Source: Pseudonocardia parietis
Lineage (GTDB): Bacteria > Actinomycetota > Actinomycetes > Mycobacteriales > Pseudonocardiaceae
NCBI RefSeq assembly: GCF_017876315.1
Contig: NZ_JAGINU010000001.1
Span: 4,030,001 to 4,094,000 of the forward strand
DNA length: 64,000 bases
Direction: 5' to 3'
The translations under genes and the position numbers were made by a program. This document shows positions 55,064-64,000 of this stretch, piece by piece (position 1 is the stretch's first letter; each line of letters begins with the position of its first letter). The notes beneath the pieces are model-generated. The model worked only from the letters and a program-made list of their open reading frames with translations, did not search any database and was not told where the DNA came from.

Positions 55064-57447
55064 AGCCCGACCACCTGCCCACCTTCACCGTCGAGCCGTG
55101 GGTGGTCCGCGAGCCGCGCCTGGACATGGACGCGATGGGACAGAGCGAGTCGGTGTTCGCCCTGTCCAACGGGCACATCGGCCTGCGCGGGAACCTCGAC
55201 GAGGGGGAGCCGCACGTCCTGCCCGGCACCTACCTGAACTCGTTCTACGAGGTGCGCCCGCTGCCCTATGCCGAGGCCGGCTACGGCTACCCGGAGTCCG
55301 GGCAGACGGTCGTGAACGTCACCAACGGCAAGCTGATCCGGCTGCTGGTCGACGACGAGCCGTTCGACCTGCGCTACGGCACGCTGCGCCGCCACGAGCG
55401 GGTGCTGGACATGCAGGCGGGCACCCTGTCCCGTGATGTCGAGTGGGAGTCCCCGGCCGGCCGGGGGGTGAAGGTCCGCTCGACCCGGCTCGTGTCGCTG
55501 ACCCAGCGGGCGATCGCGGCCATCTGCTACGAGGTCGAGGTCATGGAGACCGGCGAGGGCGACGACAGCGCCGGCAAGAGCGAGGACGCCCTGCTGGTCC
55601 TGCAGTCCGAGCTGGTCGCCAACGAGCAGCTCCCGGGCCGCGGTGCCGACGACCCGCGCCTGGAGGCCGCGCTGGACAACGTGCTCGAGCCCGAGCAGTC
55701 CCGCGCCGGCGACGCCGGGGCCACCCTCGTGCACCGCACCCGCGGGTCCCAGCTGCGCTGCGGCGCGGCGATGGAACACGAGGTCAGCGGGCCGGAAGGG
55801 ATCCAGATCTCGACCGACGCCAACGAGGACCTGGCTCGCACCACGATCATCGCCCGGGTCCGGCCCGGTGAGACGCTGCGGGTGGTCAAGTACCTGTCCT
55901 ACGGCTGGTCGTCGCGGCGCAGCCTGCCCGCGGTCTACGACCAGGTCCGCGCCGCCATCGCCGCCGCCCGCTACACCGGCTGGGACGGCCTGGTCGCCGA
56001 GCAGCGCGAGTACCTCGACGACTTCTGGGCCACCGCCGACGTCGAGATCGACGGCGACGCCGAGCTGCAGCAGGCGATCCGGCTGGCGACCTTCCACATC
56101 CTGCAGGCCGGTGCGCGCGCCGAGCGCCGCTGCATCCCGGCCAAGGGGCTGACCGGCGACGGGTACGACGGCCACACCTTCTGGGACACCGAGACGTTCT
56201 GCCTGCAGGTGCTCTCGTTCGTGGCCCCGGACGCGGCCGCGGACGCGTTGCGCTGGCGGCGCTCGATCCTGCCCCAGGCGTTCGAGCGGGCCGAGACGCT
56301 CGGGCTGAAGGGCGCGGCGTTCCCGTGGCGGACGATCCGCGGCCACGAGTGCTCGGGCTACTGGCCGGCCGGGACCGCGGCGTTCCACATCAACGCCGAC
56401 ATCGCCGACGCGGTGCGCCGGCACGTCGCCGCCACCGGGGACACCACCTTCGAGCTCGAGGTCGGCCTGGAGCTGCTGGTCTCCACCGCGCGGCTGTGGC
56501 GGTCGCTGGGCCATCACGACTCGGCGGGCAACTTCCGGATCGACGGCGTGACCGGCCCGGACGAGTACTCCGCGATCGCGGACAACAACGTCTACACCAA
56601 CCTGATGGCGCGTCAGAACCTGCGCTATGCGGCCGAGGTCGCGGCGAAGCACCCGCGCGCGGCGTCCCGCCTCGGCGTCGACTCGGAGGAGATCGCCTCC
56701 TGGCGCGACGCGGCCACGGCCATGCTGATCCCGTTCGACGAGCGGCTGCGCGTGCACCCGCAGTCCGAGGGGTTCACCGACCACCAGCTGTGGAACTTCG
56801 AGGACACCCCCGCCGAGCGCTACCCGCTGCTGCTCAACTACCCCTACTTCGACCTGTACCGCAAGCAGGTCATCAAGCAGGCCGACCTCGTCCTGGCGAT
56901 GCAGATCTTCCCGGACGAGTTCACCGACGAGCAGAAGCGCCGCAACTTCGCCTACTACGAGGCGATCACCGTGCGGGACTCGTCGCTGTCGGCGTGCACC
57001 CAGTCGGTGATGGCCGCCCGCACCGGGCACCTGGAGCTCGCCCACCAGTACCTCGCCGAGGCCGCACTGGTGGATCTGCACGACCTGGCGGGCAACACAG
57101 ACCACGGCATGCACATCGCCTCGATGGCCGGCACCTGGACCGCGGTCGTGCTGGGCTTCGGCGGGATGCGGTGCGAGGCCGACGGGCTCTCGTTCGCGCC
57201 GGTGCTCCCGCCGTCGCTGTCGCGGATCTCGTTCGGGCTGAAGTGGCAGGGGCGGCGGCTCCGCGTGTCGATGACGCCGGACGAGGTCGAGTACCACCTG
57301 CTCGACGGTGCCCCGATGCGGCTGCGTCACCACGACGAGCCCATCGCCCTGGACGTGGAGGCACCGGTGACCGCGCCGACGCCGCCCTCGGTCTGGGTGG
57401 AGCCGGTGGAGCAGCCCTACGGCCGGACCCCGCGCCAGCGGGCCTGA
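55060..57447 (+). CDS. Glycoside hydrolase family 65 disaccharide phosphorylase
   Basis: The 795-residue protein has the GH65 layout: N-terminal beta-sandwich ([20 protein letters not shown]), (alpha/alpha)6 barrel with [16 protein letters not shown], and the general-acid glutamate in [21 protein letters not shown] small C-terminal beta domain ends the protein. Family members phosphorolyse maltose, trehalose or kojibiose to beta-glucose-1-phosphate, which the HAD enzyme encoded just upstream can isomerise. The precise sugar cannot be read. GTG start overlaps the upstream TGA. Confidence 0.92.
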   Translation: MKPDHLPTFTVEPWVVREPRLDMDAMGQSESVFALSNGHIGLRGNLDEGEPHVLPGTYLNSFYEVRPLPYAEAGYGYPESGQTVVNVTNGKLIRLLVDDEPFDLRYGTLRRHERVLDMQAGTLSRDVEWESPAGRGVKVRSTRLVSLTQRAIAAICYEVEVMETGEGDDSAGKSEDALLVLQSELVANEQLPGRGADDPRLEAALDNVLEPEQSRAGDAGATLVHRTRGSQLRCGAAMEHEVSGPEGIQISTDANEDLARTTIIARVRPGETLRVVKYLSYGWSSRRSLPAVYDQVRAAIAAARYTGWDGLVAEQREYLDDFWATADVEIDGDAELQQAIRLATFHILQAGARAERRCIPAKGLTGDGYDGHTFWDTETFCLQVLSFVAPDAAADALRWRRSILPQAFERAETLGLKGAAFPWRTIRGHECSGYWPAGTAAFHINADIADAVRRHVAATGDTTFELEVGLELLVSTARLWRSLGHHDSAGNFRIDGVTGPDEYSAIADNNVYTNLMARQNLRYAAEVAAKHPRAASRLGVDSEEIASWRDAATAMLIPFDERLRVHPQSEGFTDHQLWNFEDTPAERYPLLLNYPYFDLYRKQVIKQADLVLAMQIFPDEFTDEQKRRNFAYYEAITVRDSSLSACTQSVMAARTGHLELAHQYLAEAALVDLHDLAGNTDHGMHIASMAGTWTAVVLGFGGMRCEADGLSFAPVLPPSLSRISFGLKWQGRRLRVSMTPDEVEYHLLDGAPMRLRHHDEPIALDVEAPVTAPTPPSVWVEPVEQPYGRTPRQRA

Positions 57448-57472
57448 CCCCCGCGCCGGCGGGCCTGACCCC
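57431..57472 (+). repeat. 21-base tandem duplication over a stop codon
   Basis: The 21 bases at 57431-57451, which hold the last codons and TGA of the GH65 gene, are repeated at 57452-57472 with one difference. A similar stop-spanning duplication occurs after the esterase gene at 45916. Confidence 0.8.
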
Positions 57473-57480
57473 GCCGGTGA

Positions 57481-57529
57481 GCCGGACACCGCGCACGCCG
57501 GCCGGGTGGGTGCCCGGCCGGTGTCCGGC
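57481..57529. terminator. Nested GC-rich hairpin after the GH65 gene
   Basis: The inner stem is CCGGCCGGG (57498-57506) with CCCGGCCGG (57513-57521) around the loop TGGGTG. An outer pair, GCCGGACAC (57481-57489) with GTGTCCGGC (57521-57529), encloses it. No T-run follows, as is common for actinobacterial terminators. It separates the phosphorylase operon from the HelD-type gene. Confidence 0.55.
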
Positions 57530-57627
57530 GGCGGCTCGCGGACCGCTGGTACTTTGGTAGGTCGCGCCGCTCGACAGCATCTCGACAGCAGCCAGACAGC
57601 ACGAGGTGCCGCCGGGCGGATGCGATC

Positions 57628-59994
57628 GTGTTCGTCTCCTCGGTGGAGGAAGCCCGCGCCGTGCCCGAACCCATTCCTGACTCCGAGGACCCGGTGGATC
57701 CTGAGCTCGTCCACGAACAGTCCTATGTGGCCATGCTGTACGTGCAGCTCGAGGACCGCCGCCGCGACACCGTGCGGCGCCTCACCGACACGCTCCGCGA
57801 GGAGACCGTCGGCACCCCGCAGGCGCTGACCCAGCGCGACGCCGCGGCGGCGCTGCTGGCGGACAAGCTGGCCGCGTTGCGGGCCGCCGAGCACGGCCTC
57901 GCGTTCGGCCGCCTCGACACCGACTCCGGGGAGACCCGCTACGTCGGCCGGATCGGGCTGCTCGACGAGCAGAACGAGTACGAGCCGCTGCTGATGGACT
58001 GGCGCGCGCCCGCGGCGCGGCCGTTCTACACGGCGACGGCGGCGAACCCGGAGGGCATGCGCCGCCGCAGGCACCTGCGGACCCGGCTGCGCGAGGTCGT
58101 CGCGATCGACGACGAGCCGCTCAACCTCGCCGAGATGGACGAGGACGAGAAGGCCCGCGCCGGTTCCGGCCTGACCAGCGAGGCCGCACTGCTGGCCGCG
58201 GTGTCCGAGGCCCGGACCGGGCGGATGGGCGACATCGTCGCCACCATCCAGGGCGAGCAGGACCGCATCATCCGGTCCAAGCCGTCCGGGGTGCTGGTCG
58301 TGCAGGGCGGGCCCGGTACCGGCAAGACGGCCGTCGCGCTGCACCGGGCCGCCTACCTGCTCTACACCCACCGTGACCGCCTCGCCCGGCGCGGCGTGCT
58401 CGTCGTCGGGCCGAACCCGACGTTCCTGCGCTACATCGGGCAGGTGCTGCCGTCGCTGGGGGAGACCTCGGTGGTGCTCGGCACGGTCGCCCAGCTCTAT
58501 CCGGGCCTGGACGCGCGCCGCGACGAGGACCCGGCCACGGCGGAGCTGAAGGGCCGGGCGGATATGGCCCCGGTGATCGCCGCCGCCGTGCGGGACCGCC
58601 AGCAGGTGCCGCGCACGCCGGTCGAGCTCGTCGTCGAGCAGCAACGGGTGGTGCTCGACCGCGACACGGTCGCCCAGGCCCGTACCCGGGCGCGACGCTC
58701 CCGCAAGCCGCACAACGAGGGCAGGCGGATCTTCCGCAAGGAGCTGCTCCGGCTGCTGGCCCAGCAGGTCGCCCGCAGCGTCGGCGCCGATCTGCTGGAC
58801 CGCCGCGACGTCGAGGACATCCGCGACGAGCTGGCCGAGTCGCCGGACATCCGGCGCGAGCTGGACCTGCTGTGGCCCGTGCTGTCCCCGGAGCAGCTGC
58901 TCAGCGACCTGTTCGCGGACCGCAAGCGGCTGAACTCGGTGGCCCGGCGGATCCCGGCGCCGGAGCGGGTGCTGCTGGAGCGGGAGACTCCCGGCGACGA
59001 CGTGCCGTACGACCAGCGCTGGTCGACCGCCGACGTCGCGCTGCTCGACGAGGCCGCCGAGCTCCTCGGCGACGACGGTTCGGCGCAGGCCGCGGCCGAG
59101 GCGGCGGCGCTGCGCGAGGAGGTCGAGTACGCCCAGGGCGTGCTGGACGTGCTGGACCTGGAGGAGGACCTCGACCCGGAGCTGCTGCGCGCCACCGACA
59201 TCATCGACGCCGACCGGCTCGCCGAGCGCATGCAGGTGTCGCGCTACGACTCCACCGCCGAGCGGGCCGCCGCGGACCGCGAGTGGACCTACGGGCACGT
59301 GATCATCGACGAGGCGCAGGAGCTGTCCGCGATGGCCTGGCGCATGGTGATGCGCCGCGCGCCCGCCCGGTCGATGACGCTGGTCGGGGACATCGCGCAG
59401 ACCGGTGACCGGGGCGGCGCGGGATCGTGGGACGAGGTGCTGTCGCCGTTCGTGAAGCGGCGCTGGCGCCTCGAGCAGCTGACGGTGAACTACCGCACGC
59501 CCTCGGAGATCGCCGACGTCGCCGACGACGTGCTGGCCGAGATCGACGCCTCGCTGGAGCCGCCGTCGTCGGTGCGCTCGACCGGGGTGCCGCCGTGGGC
59601 GGCGGCGCTGCCCGAGGACCCGGGCGAGCGGGACCGGATGCTCGCCGGGCGGGTCGCCGCCGAGCGCGACGCCGTCGGGGACGGCCGCACGGTCGTGCTG
59701 GTGCCGACGGCACGGGTGGGCGCCGTGCGGGACGCGCTGGTCACGGCCGGGGTGATCGCGGCCGGCTCCGACCCGGAGGACCTGGACACCGCGGTGGTGG
59801 TGCTGCCGGTGGCCGGGGCGAAGGGGCTGGAGTTCGACGCCGTGCTGGTCGTCGAGCCGCAGGAGATCCTCGACGAGTCGCCCCGGGGGTACAACGACCT
59901 CTACGTGGCGATCACTCGCGCCACCCGGCGCCTCGGCGTGCTGCACTCCGGGGAGCTGCCACCGGTGCTCAAGCGGATCCCGCGCGAGCAGTAG
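57628..59994 (+). CDS. helD: HelD-type RNA polymerase-associated helicase
   Basis: The 788-residue UvrD/Rep-fold ATPase of the HelD class has a coiled-coil N-terminal arm (residues about 25-95), Walker A VVQGGPGTGKTAVALHRAAY near residue 228, DEAQ-type box HVIIDEAQELSAMAW, and C-terminal motifs TVNYRTPSEIADVADDV and VAITRATRRLGVLHSG. HelD proteins dislodge stalled RNA polymerase, and actinobacterial relatives can protect it from rifamycins. GTG start at 57628. I looked for a rifamycin-associated element in the 100 bases upstream and saw none, only short repeats of cgacagca. Confidence 0.88.
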   Translation: MFVSSVEEARAVPEPIPDSEDPVDPELVHEQSYVAMLYVQLEDRRRDTVRRLTDTLREETVGTPQALTQRDAAAALLADKLAALRAAEHGLAFGRLDTDSGETRYVGRIGLLDEQNEYEPLLMDWRAPAARPFYTATAANPEGMRRRRHLRTRLREVVAIDDEPLNLAEMDEDEKARAGSGLTSEAALLAAVSEARTGRMGDIVATIQGEQDRIIRSKPSGVLVVQGGPGTGKTAVALHRAAYLLYTHRDRLARRGVLVVGPNPTFLRYIGQVLPSLGETSVVLGTVAQLYPGLDARRDEDPATAELKGRADMAPVIAAAVRDRQQVPRTPVELVVEQQRVVLDRDTVAQARTRARRSRKPHNEGRRIFRKELLRLLAQQVARSVGADLLDRRDVEDIRDELAESPDIRRELDLLWPVLSPEQLLSDLFADRKRLNSVARRIPAPERVLLERETPGDDVPYDQRWSTADVALLDEAAELLGDDGSAQAAAEAAALREEVEYAQGVLDVLDLEEDLDPELLRATDIIDADRLAERMQVSRYDSTAERAAADREWTYGHVIIDEAQELSAMAWRMVMRRAPARSMTLVGDIAQTGDRGGAGSWDEVLSPFVKRRWRLEQLTVNYRTPSEIADVADDVLAEIDASLEPPSSVRSTGVPPWAAALPEDPGERDRMLAGRVAAERDAVGDGRTVVLVPTARVGAVRDALVTAGVIAAGSDPEDLDTAVVVLPVAGAKGLEFDAVLVVEPQEILDESPRGYNDLYVAITRATRRLGVLHSGELPPVLKRIPREQ

Positions 59995-59999
59995 CGCGC

Positions 60000-60590
60000 T
60001 CACCGCGTGACGGGAGTGCCCCCACGTGCCCGGTACAGGTCGCGCAGCAGCGCGATCTCGGCGCCGTGGTGGAGCACCTCGCGGTGGATGTGCAGCACGA
60101 GCGTCGAGAGCGGCTCGTCGGCGTACGGGCCCTCGGCCGGCCCGCAGGGGCGGGCGAGCCCGTCCGTGCCGAGCGCGGCGACGCCGGCCACCCAGCGGCG
60201 GTACCCGTCGTCGAGCTGGGCCAGGGCCTCGTCCGCGGTGCCGGCGTAGGCGTGCGAGGTGAAGTCGATCGCCGGCCCGCCGAAGTGGCTGTGCACCCGC
60301 ATCCCGAACACGCCGACGATCACGTGCGCCAGCCGCCAGGCGATCGTCGTGACCGGGGGCGGGTCCGGCTGGGGGAAGGCGAAGTCGCACACCCACTCCC
60401 CGGAGCCCGCGCCGGGCGGGGTGGCGGACGCGCCGCGGCGGCGCACGCTCCACGCCCCGCCGGCCGGTTCCCAGAGGTACTCGTCATCGGTGAGGCCGGC
60501 GAACCGCGGTCGCAGGGCGGTCTCCCAGTGGAACGTGAGCTGCTCGCGCAACGCCGCGTTCCAGTCGATGTGCGTGGCAGGGGTCGTCAT
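60000..60590 (-). CDS. DinB-superfamily protein
   Basis: The 196-residue four-helix-bundle protein of the DinB/YfiT group starts with DWNAALREQLTFHWETALRP. The metal-ligand histidines are visible in AWRLAHVIVGVFG and LVLHIHREVLHHGAEIALLR. Relatives include mycothiol- or bacillithiol-dependent enzymes, but the substrate here is unknown. ATG 60590 is used; a GTG nine bases upstream also fits. It converges on helD, ending six bases from it. Confidence 0.85.
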   Translation of the reverse strand: MTTPATHIDWNAALREQLTFHWETALRPRFAGLTDDEYLWEPAGGAWSVRRRGASATPPGAGSGEWVCDFAFPQPDPPPVTTIAWRLAHVIVGVFGMRVHSHFGGPAIDFTSHAYAGTADEALAQLDDGYRRWVAGVAALGTDGLARPCGPAEGPYADEPLSTLVLHIHREVLHHGAEIALLRDLYRARGGTPVTR

Positions 60591-60653
60591 GGGCGCCACG
60601 GTAGGACCCGACCCGGACGACGACGGTCCGCAACCACTCCGGCGAGGGTGAGC

Positions 60654-61388
60654 TCAGCCGGCGCGCCGCACCTGCCCACCGGCGCGACCGGCGGCCGCGT
60701 CGACCAGCGCCCGGGCGAGCCGCAGATCGCTCGCCACCCGCTCGGGGTGCCACTGCACGCCCACGGCCCAGCCGGGGCCCTCGGTCTCGACGGCCTCGAT
60801 CATGTCCCCGCACCGCGCGGCGACGCGCAGCCCGGACCCGAGCCGGGCGACGGCCTGGTGGTGGTGGCAGCGGACCCGCACCGGGCCGGTCCCGAGCGCG
60901 GCCTCGATCTGTGACCCCGGCTCCGGTTCGACGTCGACCGGCAGGAAGTCCGCGGGCCCGGCCGCGTGCACCGCGGCGACCTCGGCGCCCAGATCGTCGG
61001 GCAGGTGCTGGTACACCGTCCCGCCCGCCGCGACGTTCAGCAGCTGGTGCCCGCGGCAGATCCCGAGCACCGGCACCTCGCGGTCGAGGGCCCGGCGCAG
61101 CACGGCCAGGTCGGAGGCGTCGCGCTCGACCCGCGGCGGGTCGGTGTGCGGCCCGGGGGCGGCGCCGTAGTTCGACGGGCCGATGTCCGGGCCACCCGCG
61201 ACGATCAGCCCGTCGAGCGAGTCCACCGCGTCCGCGGAGCCCTCGACCGGCGGGAGCAGCACCGGAACGCCCCCGGCGGCGACGACCCAGTCGACGTAGT
61301 TGCGCGGCAGCAGGACGACGTCCTCGTCCTCCATGATCCAGTAGCTGGCCGACTCGGCGTAGCTGCTGATCCCGATCAGCGGTCTCAC
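60654..61388 (-). CDS. Gamma-glutamyl-gamma-aminobutyrate hydrolase family (peptidase C26)
   Basis: The 244-residue class I glutamine-amidotransferase-fold hydrolase has its nucleophile cysteine in [17 protein letters not shown] near residue 110 and its His-Glu pair in [12 protein letters not shown] near residue 218. This is the PuuD type, which hydrolyses gamma-glutamyl amides. No polyamine genes lie nearby, so the substrate is open. The GTG start overlaps the stop of recQ (GTGA), so the two are cotranslated even though no functional link is evident. Confidence 0.88.
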   Translation of the reverse strand: MRPLIGISSYAESASYWIMEDEDVVLLPRNYVDWVVAAGGVPVLLPPVEGSADAVDSLDGLIVAGGPDIGPSNYGAAPGPHTDPPRVERDASDLAVLRRALDREVPVLGICRGHQLLNVAAGGTVYQHLPDDLGAEVAAVHAAGPADFLPVDVEPEPGSQIEAALGTGPVRVRCHHHQAVARLGSGLRVAARCGDMIEAVETEGPGWAVGVQWHPERVASDLRLARALVDAAAGRAGGQVRRAG

Positions 61389-63337
61389 GTGTCTCCTCCG
61401 TGCACGACCTCGAGTACCTGGTCCCCGTAGCGGGTCAGCTTGCCCTCACCGATCCCGGAGATCGTCCCGAGGGCGGCCCGGTCGGCGGGGGAGCGCGACG
61501 CGATCTCCCGCAGCGTCGCGTCGTGGAAGATCACGTAGGCGGGTACGCCCTGCTCCTTCGCCGCCGTGGCGCGCCACGCACGCAACCGCTCGAACACCGG
61601 CGCGGCCGCCGCCGACAGCTCCACCGCCGTCTTGGCGCCCGACCCGCCCCTGGACCGGCTCCGGGCCGCACGCGCCGTGCGTTCCGGCTCGGTCCGCAAG
61701 GTCAGCGGTTGCTCGCCACGCATGACCGCCGGGGAGGCGTCGGTGAACTCCAGCGACGAGTACGCCCCGCTGACCGCCAGCAGCCTGCGTGCCACCAGCT
61801 GACGGATCACGCCGCGCCACTGCGGTTCCGACAGGTCCGAGCCGATCCCGAAGACGGACAGCTCGTCGTGCGAGAACTGCTCGACCTTCGGCGTCCGCTT
61901 CCCGAGCAGGATGTCGATCAGGTGCACGGCGCCGAAGCTCTGCCGGCGCTCGTTCTTCAGCCGCCACACCGCGGACAGCACCTTCTGGGCGGCGACCGTC
62001 CCGTCCCACGACGACGCCGGCGTCAGGCAGGTGTCACAGTTCCCGCACCGCTCGGTGCCGAGATCCTGCCCGAAGTAGCGCAGCAGCTGCGCCCGGCGGC
62101 ACTCGGTCGTCTCGCACAGGGCCAGCATCGCGTCCAGGTGCGCCGCCAGCCTGCGCTTGTGCGCGGCGTCGCCCTCGGAGTCGTCGATCATCTTCCGCTG
62201 CTGGACGACGTCGGGCAGCCCGTAGGCCAGCCACGCCGTCGACGGCTCACCGTCCCGGCCCGCGCGGCCGGTCTCCTGGTAGTAGCCCTCGATCGACTTC
62301 GGCAGGTCCAGGTGTGCGACGAACCGGACGTCCGGCTTGTCGATGCCCATCCCGAACGCAATCGTCGCGACCATCACCAGGCCGTCCTCGCGCAGGAACC
62401 GGGCCTGGTTCTCGCGGCGGACCGCGGCGTCGAGCCGCGCGTGGTAGGGCAGCGCGCGGACCCCCTGGGCGGACAGGAACTCCGCGGTCTGCTCGACGGA
62501 CTTGCGGGACAGGCAGTAGACGATGCCCGCGTCGCCGGGGTGCTCGGTGCGCAGGAACTCCAGCAGCCGCTTGCGCTCCTCGCCCTTGGGCACGATCCGG
62601 TACTGGATGTTCGGCCGGTCGAAGCTCGCGACGAAGTGCCGGGCCCCGGTCAGCTCGAGGCGCTGGGCGATCTCGGTGCGCGTGGCGTCGGTGGCGGTCG
62701 CGGTGAGCGCGACCCGCGGCACGTCCGGCCAGCGCTTGGGCAGCTCGGAGAGCAACAGGTAGTCCGGGCGGAAGTCGTGCCCCCACTGGGCGACGCAGTG
62801 CGCCTCGTCGATCGCGAACAACGCGACCCGGCCCCGCTCCAGCAACCGGACACACGACTCGACCCGCAGCCGTTCCGGGGCCAGGTAGAGCAGGTCGAGC
62901 TCGCCGGCCAGGAACTCCTGCTCGGTGAGCCGGCGCTCGTCGGCGTCCTGGGTCGAGTTGAGGAAGCCGGCCCGCACGCCGAGCGCTCGCAGGGCGTCCA
63001 CCTGGTCCTGCATCAGCGCGATCAGCGGCGAGATCACGACGCCGGTGCCGGAACGGGCGAGTGCGGGAACCTGGTAGCACAGCGACTTGCCGCCGCCGGT
63101 GGGCATCAGGACCAGCGCGTCGCCCCCGCCGGTGACGTGCTCGACGATCGCCTGCTGGTCGCCCCGGAAGGCGTCGTAGCCGAAGACCCGGCGCAGCACC
63201 TCGTGCGGGTCCGACGAGGCCACCGCGGCCGGCGCCGGCGCGAGATCCCCGACCGGGTGCTCCTCGGGGGGCGGCTCCCAGCCGTGGTCGTCATCGGGCT
63301 CGGGCGGGAGCGGGATCTCGTCCGGGGCGTCGACCAC
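61385..63337 (-). CDS. recQ: ATP-dependent DNA helicase RecQ
   Basis: The 650-residue helicase has Walker [13 protein letters not shown] near residue 87, [20 protein letters not shown] (DEAH box and aromatic-rich loop), motif [13 protein letters not shown], and the zinc-binding motif [11 protein letters not shown]...CGNCDTC. A winged-helix domain follows, and an HRDC domain occupies the last 80 residues ([20 protein letters not shown]). It unwinds recombination and repair intermediates. Start placed at GTG 63337; the frame is open to 63463. About 45 disordered acidic residues precede the helicase core. Confidence 0.93.
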   Translation of the reverse strand: MVDAPDEIPLPPEPDDDHGWEPPPEEHPVGDLAPAPAAVASSDPHEVLRRVFGYDAFRGDQQAIVEHVTGGGDALVLMPTGGGKSLCYQVPALARSGTGVVISPLIALMQDQVDALRALGVRAGFLNSTQDADERRLTEQEFLAGELDLLYLAPERLRVESCVRLLERGRVALFAIDEAHCVAQWGHDFRPDYLLLSELPKRWPDVPRVALTATATDATRTEIAQRLELTGARHFVASFDRPNIQYRIVPKGEERKRLLEFLRTEHPGDAGIVYCLSRKSVEQTAEFLSAQGVRALPYHARLDAAVRRENQARFLREDGLVMVATIAFGMGIDKPDVRFVAHLDLPKSIEGYYQETGRAGRDGEPSTAWLAYGLPDVVQQRKMIDDSEGDAAHKRRLAAHLDAMLALCETTECRRAQLLRYFGQDLGTERCGNCDTCLTPASSWDGTVAAQKVLSAVWRLKNERRQSFGAVHLIDILLGKRTPKVEQFSHDELSVFGIGSDLSEPQWRGVIRQLVARRLLAVSGAYSSLEFTDASPAVMRGEQPLTLRTEPERTARAARSRSRGGSGAKTAVELSAAAAPVFERLRAWRATAAKEQGVPAYVIFHDATLREIASRSPADRAALGTISGIGEGKLTRYGDQVLEVVHGGDT

Positions 63338-63360
63338 GGGTCCGATCGTACGAGCCGTGG

Positions 63361-64000
63361 TCAGCGGGCCTCGTCCGGCTCCGCGGATCCGGCACCGTCC
63401 GGCGCGGCAGGCGCCGCAGGGTCGTCCGGCAGGACGATGCGGTACCCCTGGTCGCGCAGCCACGGCAGGAGCTCGCGCAGCGCCCCGACGGTCTCCGCGC
63501 GGGGCCCGCCGCCGTCGTGCAGCAGGATCACACCGCCGTCGTGCAGGTCCCGCTGCACGGTCGCGACGATCGTCGCGGCCGGCACGCCGGTCCAGTCGCG
63601 GGTGTCGACCGACCAGCCCAGGGGAGTCATCCCGCTCGTCGCGGCCGCCTCGGCCAGAGCCGGTGACCAGGCGCCCTGCGGGGCGCGGAACAGGGACACG
63701 GGCACACCGGGGCCGCCCGCCGCGGTGATCAGCTCGGCCCGGGAGATCCCCATCGCCCGCGCGATGTCCGCCGGGGGCGCGCTCGCCAGGGCCGGGTCGT
63801 GGTCCGAGGTGTGGTCGCAGAGCCGGTGGCCCTGCGCGACGATCCGCCGGACCAGCCGCCAGTGCTCCATCGCGCGCTGGGTGACGGTGCAGAACGTGGC
63901 GGGCGCGTCGTACTGCGCGAGCAGGTCGAGCACCTGCGGGGTGATCACCGGGTCCGGGCCGTCGTCGAAGGTCAGGGCGACCGTGCGGCCACCGGCGGCC
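63361..64000 (-). CDS. Polysaccharide deacetylase (NodB homology), N-terminus cut by window end
   Basis: The visible part is about 212 residues, running off the window at 64000. The catalytic motif [11 protein letters not shown] lies within the first visible residues, the metal-ligand motif [10 protein letters not shown] follows, then [22 protein letters not shown] and [20 protein letters not shown]. This is a full NodB core, acting on N-acetylated cell-wall or capsule sugars outside the cell. Any signal peptide or membrane anchor would lie beyond the window. The last 25 residues are acidic and alanine/proline-rich. Confidence 0.9.
   Translation of the reverse strand, partial: AAGGRTVALTFDDGPDPVITPQVLDLLAQYDAPATFCTVTQRAMEHWRLVRRIVAQGHRLCDHTSDHDPALASAPPADIARAMGISRAELITAAGGPGVPVSLFRAPQGAWSPALAEAAATSGMTPLGWSVDTRDWTGVPAATIVATVQRDLHDGGVILLHDGGGPRAETVGALRELLPWLRDQGYRIVLPDDPAAPAAPDGAGSAEPDEAR

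Noticed and set aside
57530..57627. Rifamycin-associated element before helD
   Set aside because: No GGGGCTTGC-type palindrome is present; only short direct repeats of cgacagca are seen.
54691..60453. A 1920-codon open frame on the minus strand across the HAD, GH65, HelD and DinB genes
   Set aside because: It is antisense to four well-supported genes, its translation is Arg/Gly/His/Val-rich with no domain, and such frames are expected opposite high-GC coding DNA.
1..64000. CRISPR arrays, tRNA or rRNA genes, prophage genes
   Set aside because: I looked for regularly spaced direct repeats, cloverleaf-like sequence and phage structural genes and found none; the only mobile element is the IS21 copy.

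Overview
The window is high-GC DNA with actinobacterial gene content: DosR-type and universal stress genes, a HelD-like RNA polymerase helicase, a DUF3516 Ski2-type helicase, an F420-type LLM oxidoreductase, DUF742 and a mutAB-meaB operon. Many products resemble mycobacterial proteins, but the combination and codon use fit a Pseudonocardia-like member of the Pseudonocardiales better. That placement is inference, because no rRNA or marker gene is present. I saw no tRNA, rRNA or CRISPR array.

Bases 1 to about 34100 form a DosR (dormancy/hypoxia) type gene island. It holds complete universal stress protein (USP) genes at 189, 12655, 16050, 17153(-) and 33107(-), a membrane-anchored USP at 6817 and a degenerate USP-like protein at 15460. 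It also holds two Acg-type nitroreductases (5395, 10726-), two CBS-domain proteins (9084, 14521), a Rv1733c-like membrane protein (13672), a Rv2004c-like kinase-fold protein (31623-) and a response regulator that looks like DosR/DevR itself (9955-). Redox genes follow: a TehA/SLAC1-type channel, an SdhB/SdhC pair without SdhA, a cupin, narK and the complete narGHJI respiratory nitrate reductase operon, then a hemerythrin. Several promoter regions carry a GC-shifted version of the mycobacterial DosR box. The island is visibly eroded: an intact IS21-family element (1941-4148), two decayed USP genes, a frameshifted LuxR regulator, a frameshifted small DUF3562-like gene, an internally deleted narK copy, and ATP-grasp and STAS remnants.

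From 34403 onward the DNA is dense and housekeeping-like. It contains mutA-mutB-meaB for propionate/methylmalonyl-CoA metabolism, a VanZ-RDD membrane protein, an HpcH/HpaI aldolase, a truncated NAD-binding dehydrogenase, a glutathione-independent formaldehyde dehydrogenase, an acyl-CoA dehydrogenase, an HSL-type esterase, DUF742, an LLM oxidoreductase, a GGDEF-EAL protein and the DUF3516 helicase. After these come a ligase/kinase fusion, a beta-phosphoglucomutase/GH65 phosphorylase pair, HelD, DinB, a class-I glutamine amidotransferase-like hydrolase, RecQ, and a polysaccharide deacetylase cut by the window end.

The most unusual items are: (i) a protein at 52555-54249 that fuses an ATP-dependent DNA-ligase fold lacking its catalytic lysine to a LytS-type histidine-kinase module with a degenerate ATPase half; (ii) an sdhC-sdhB operon in which sdhA is replaced by a 15-codon open frame that keeps both operon overlaps; and (iii) the DosR-like regulon with a GC-rich operator and several tiny translationally coupled genes.
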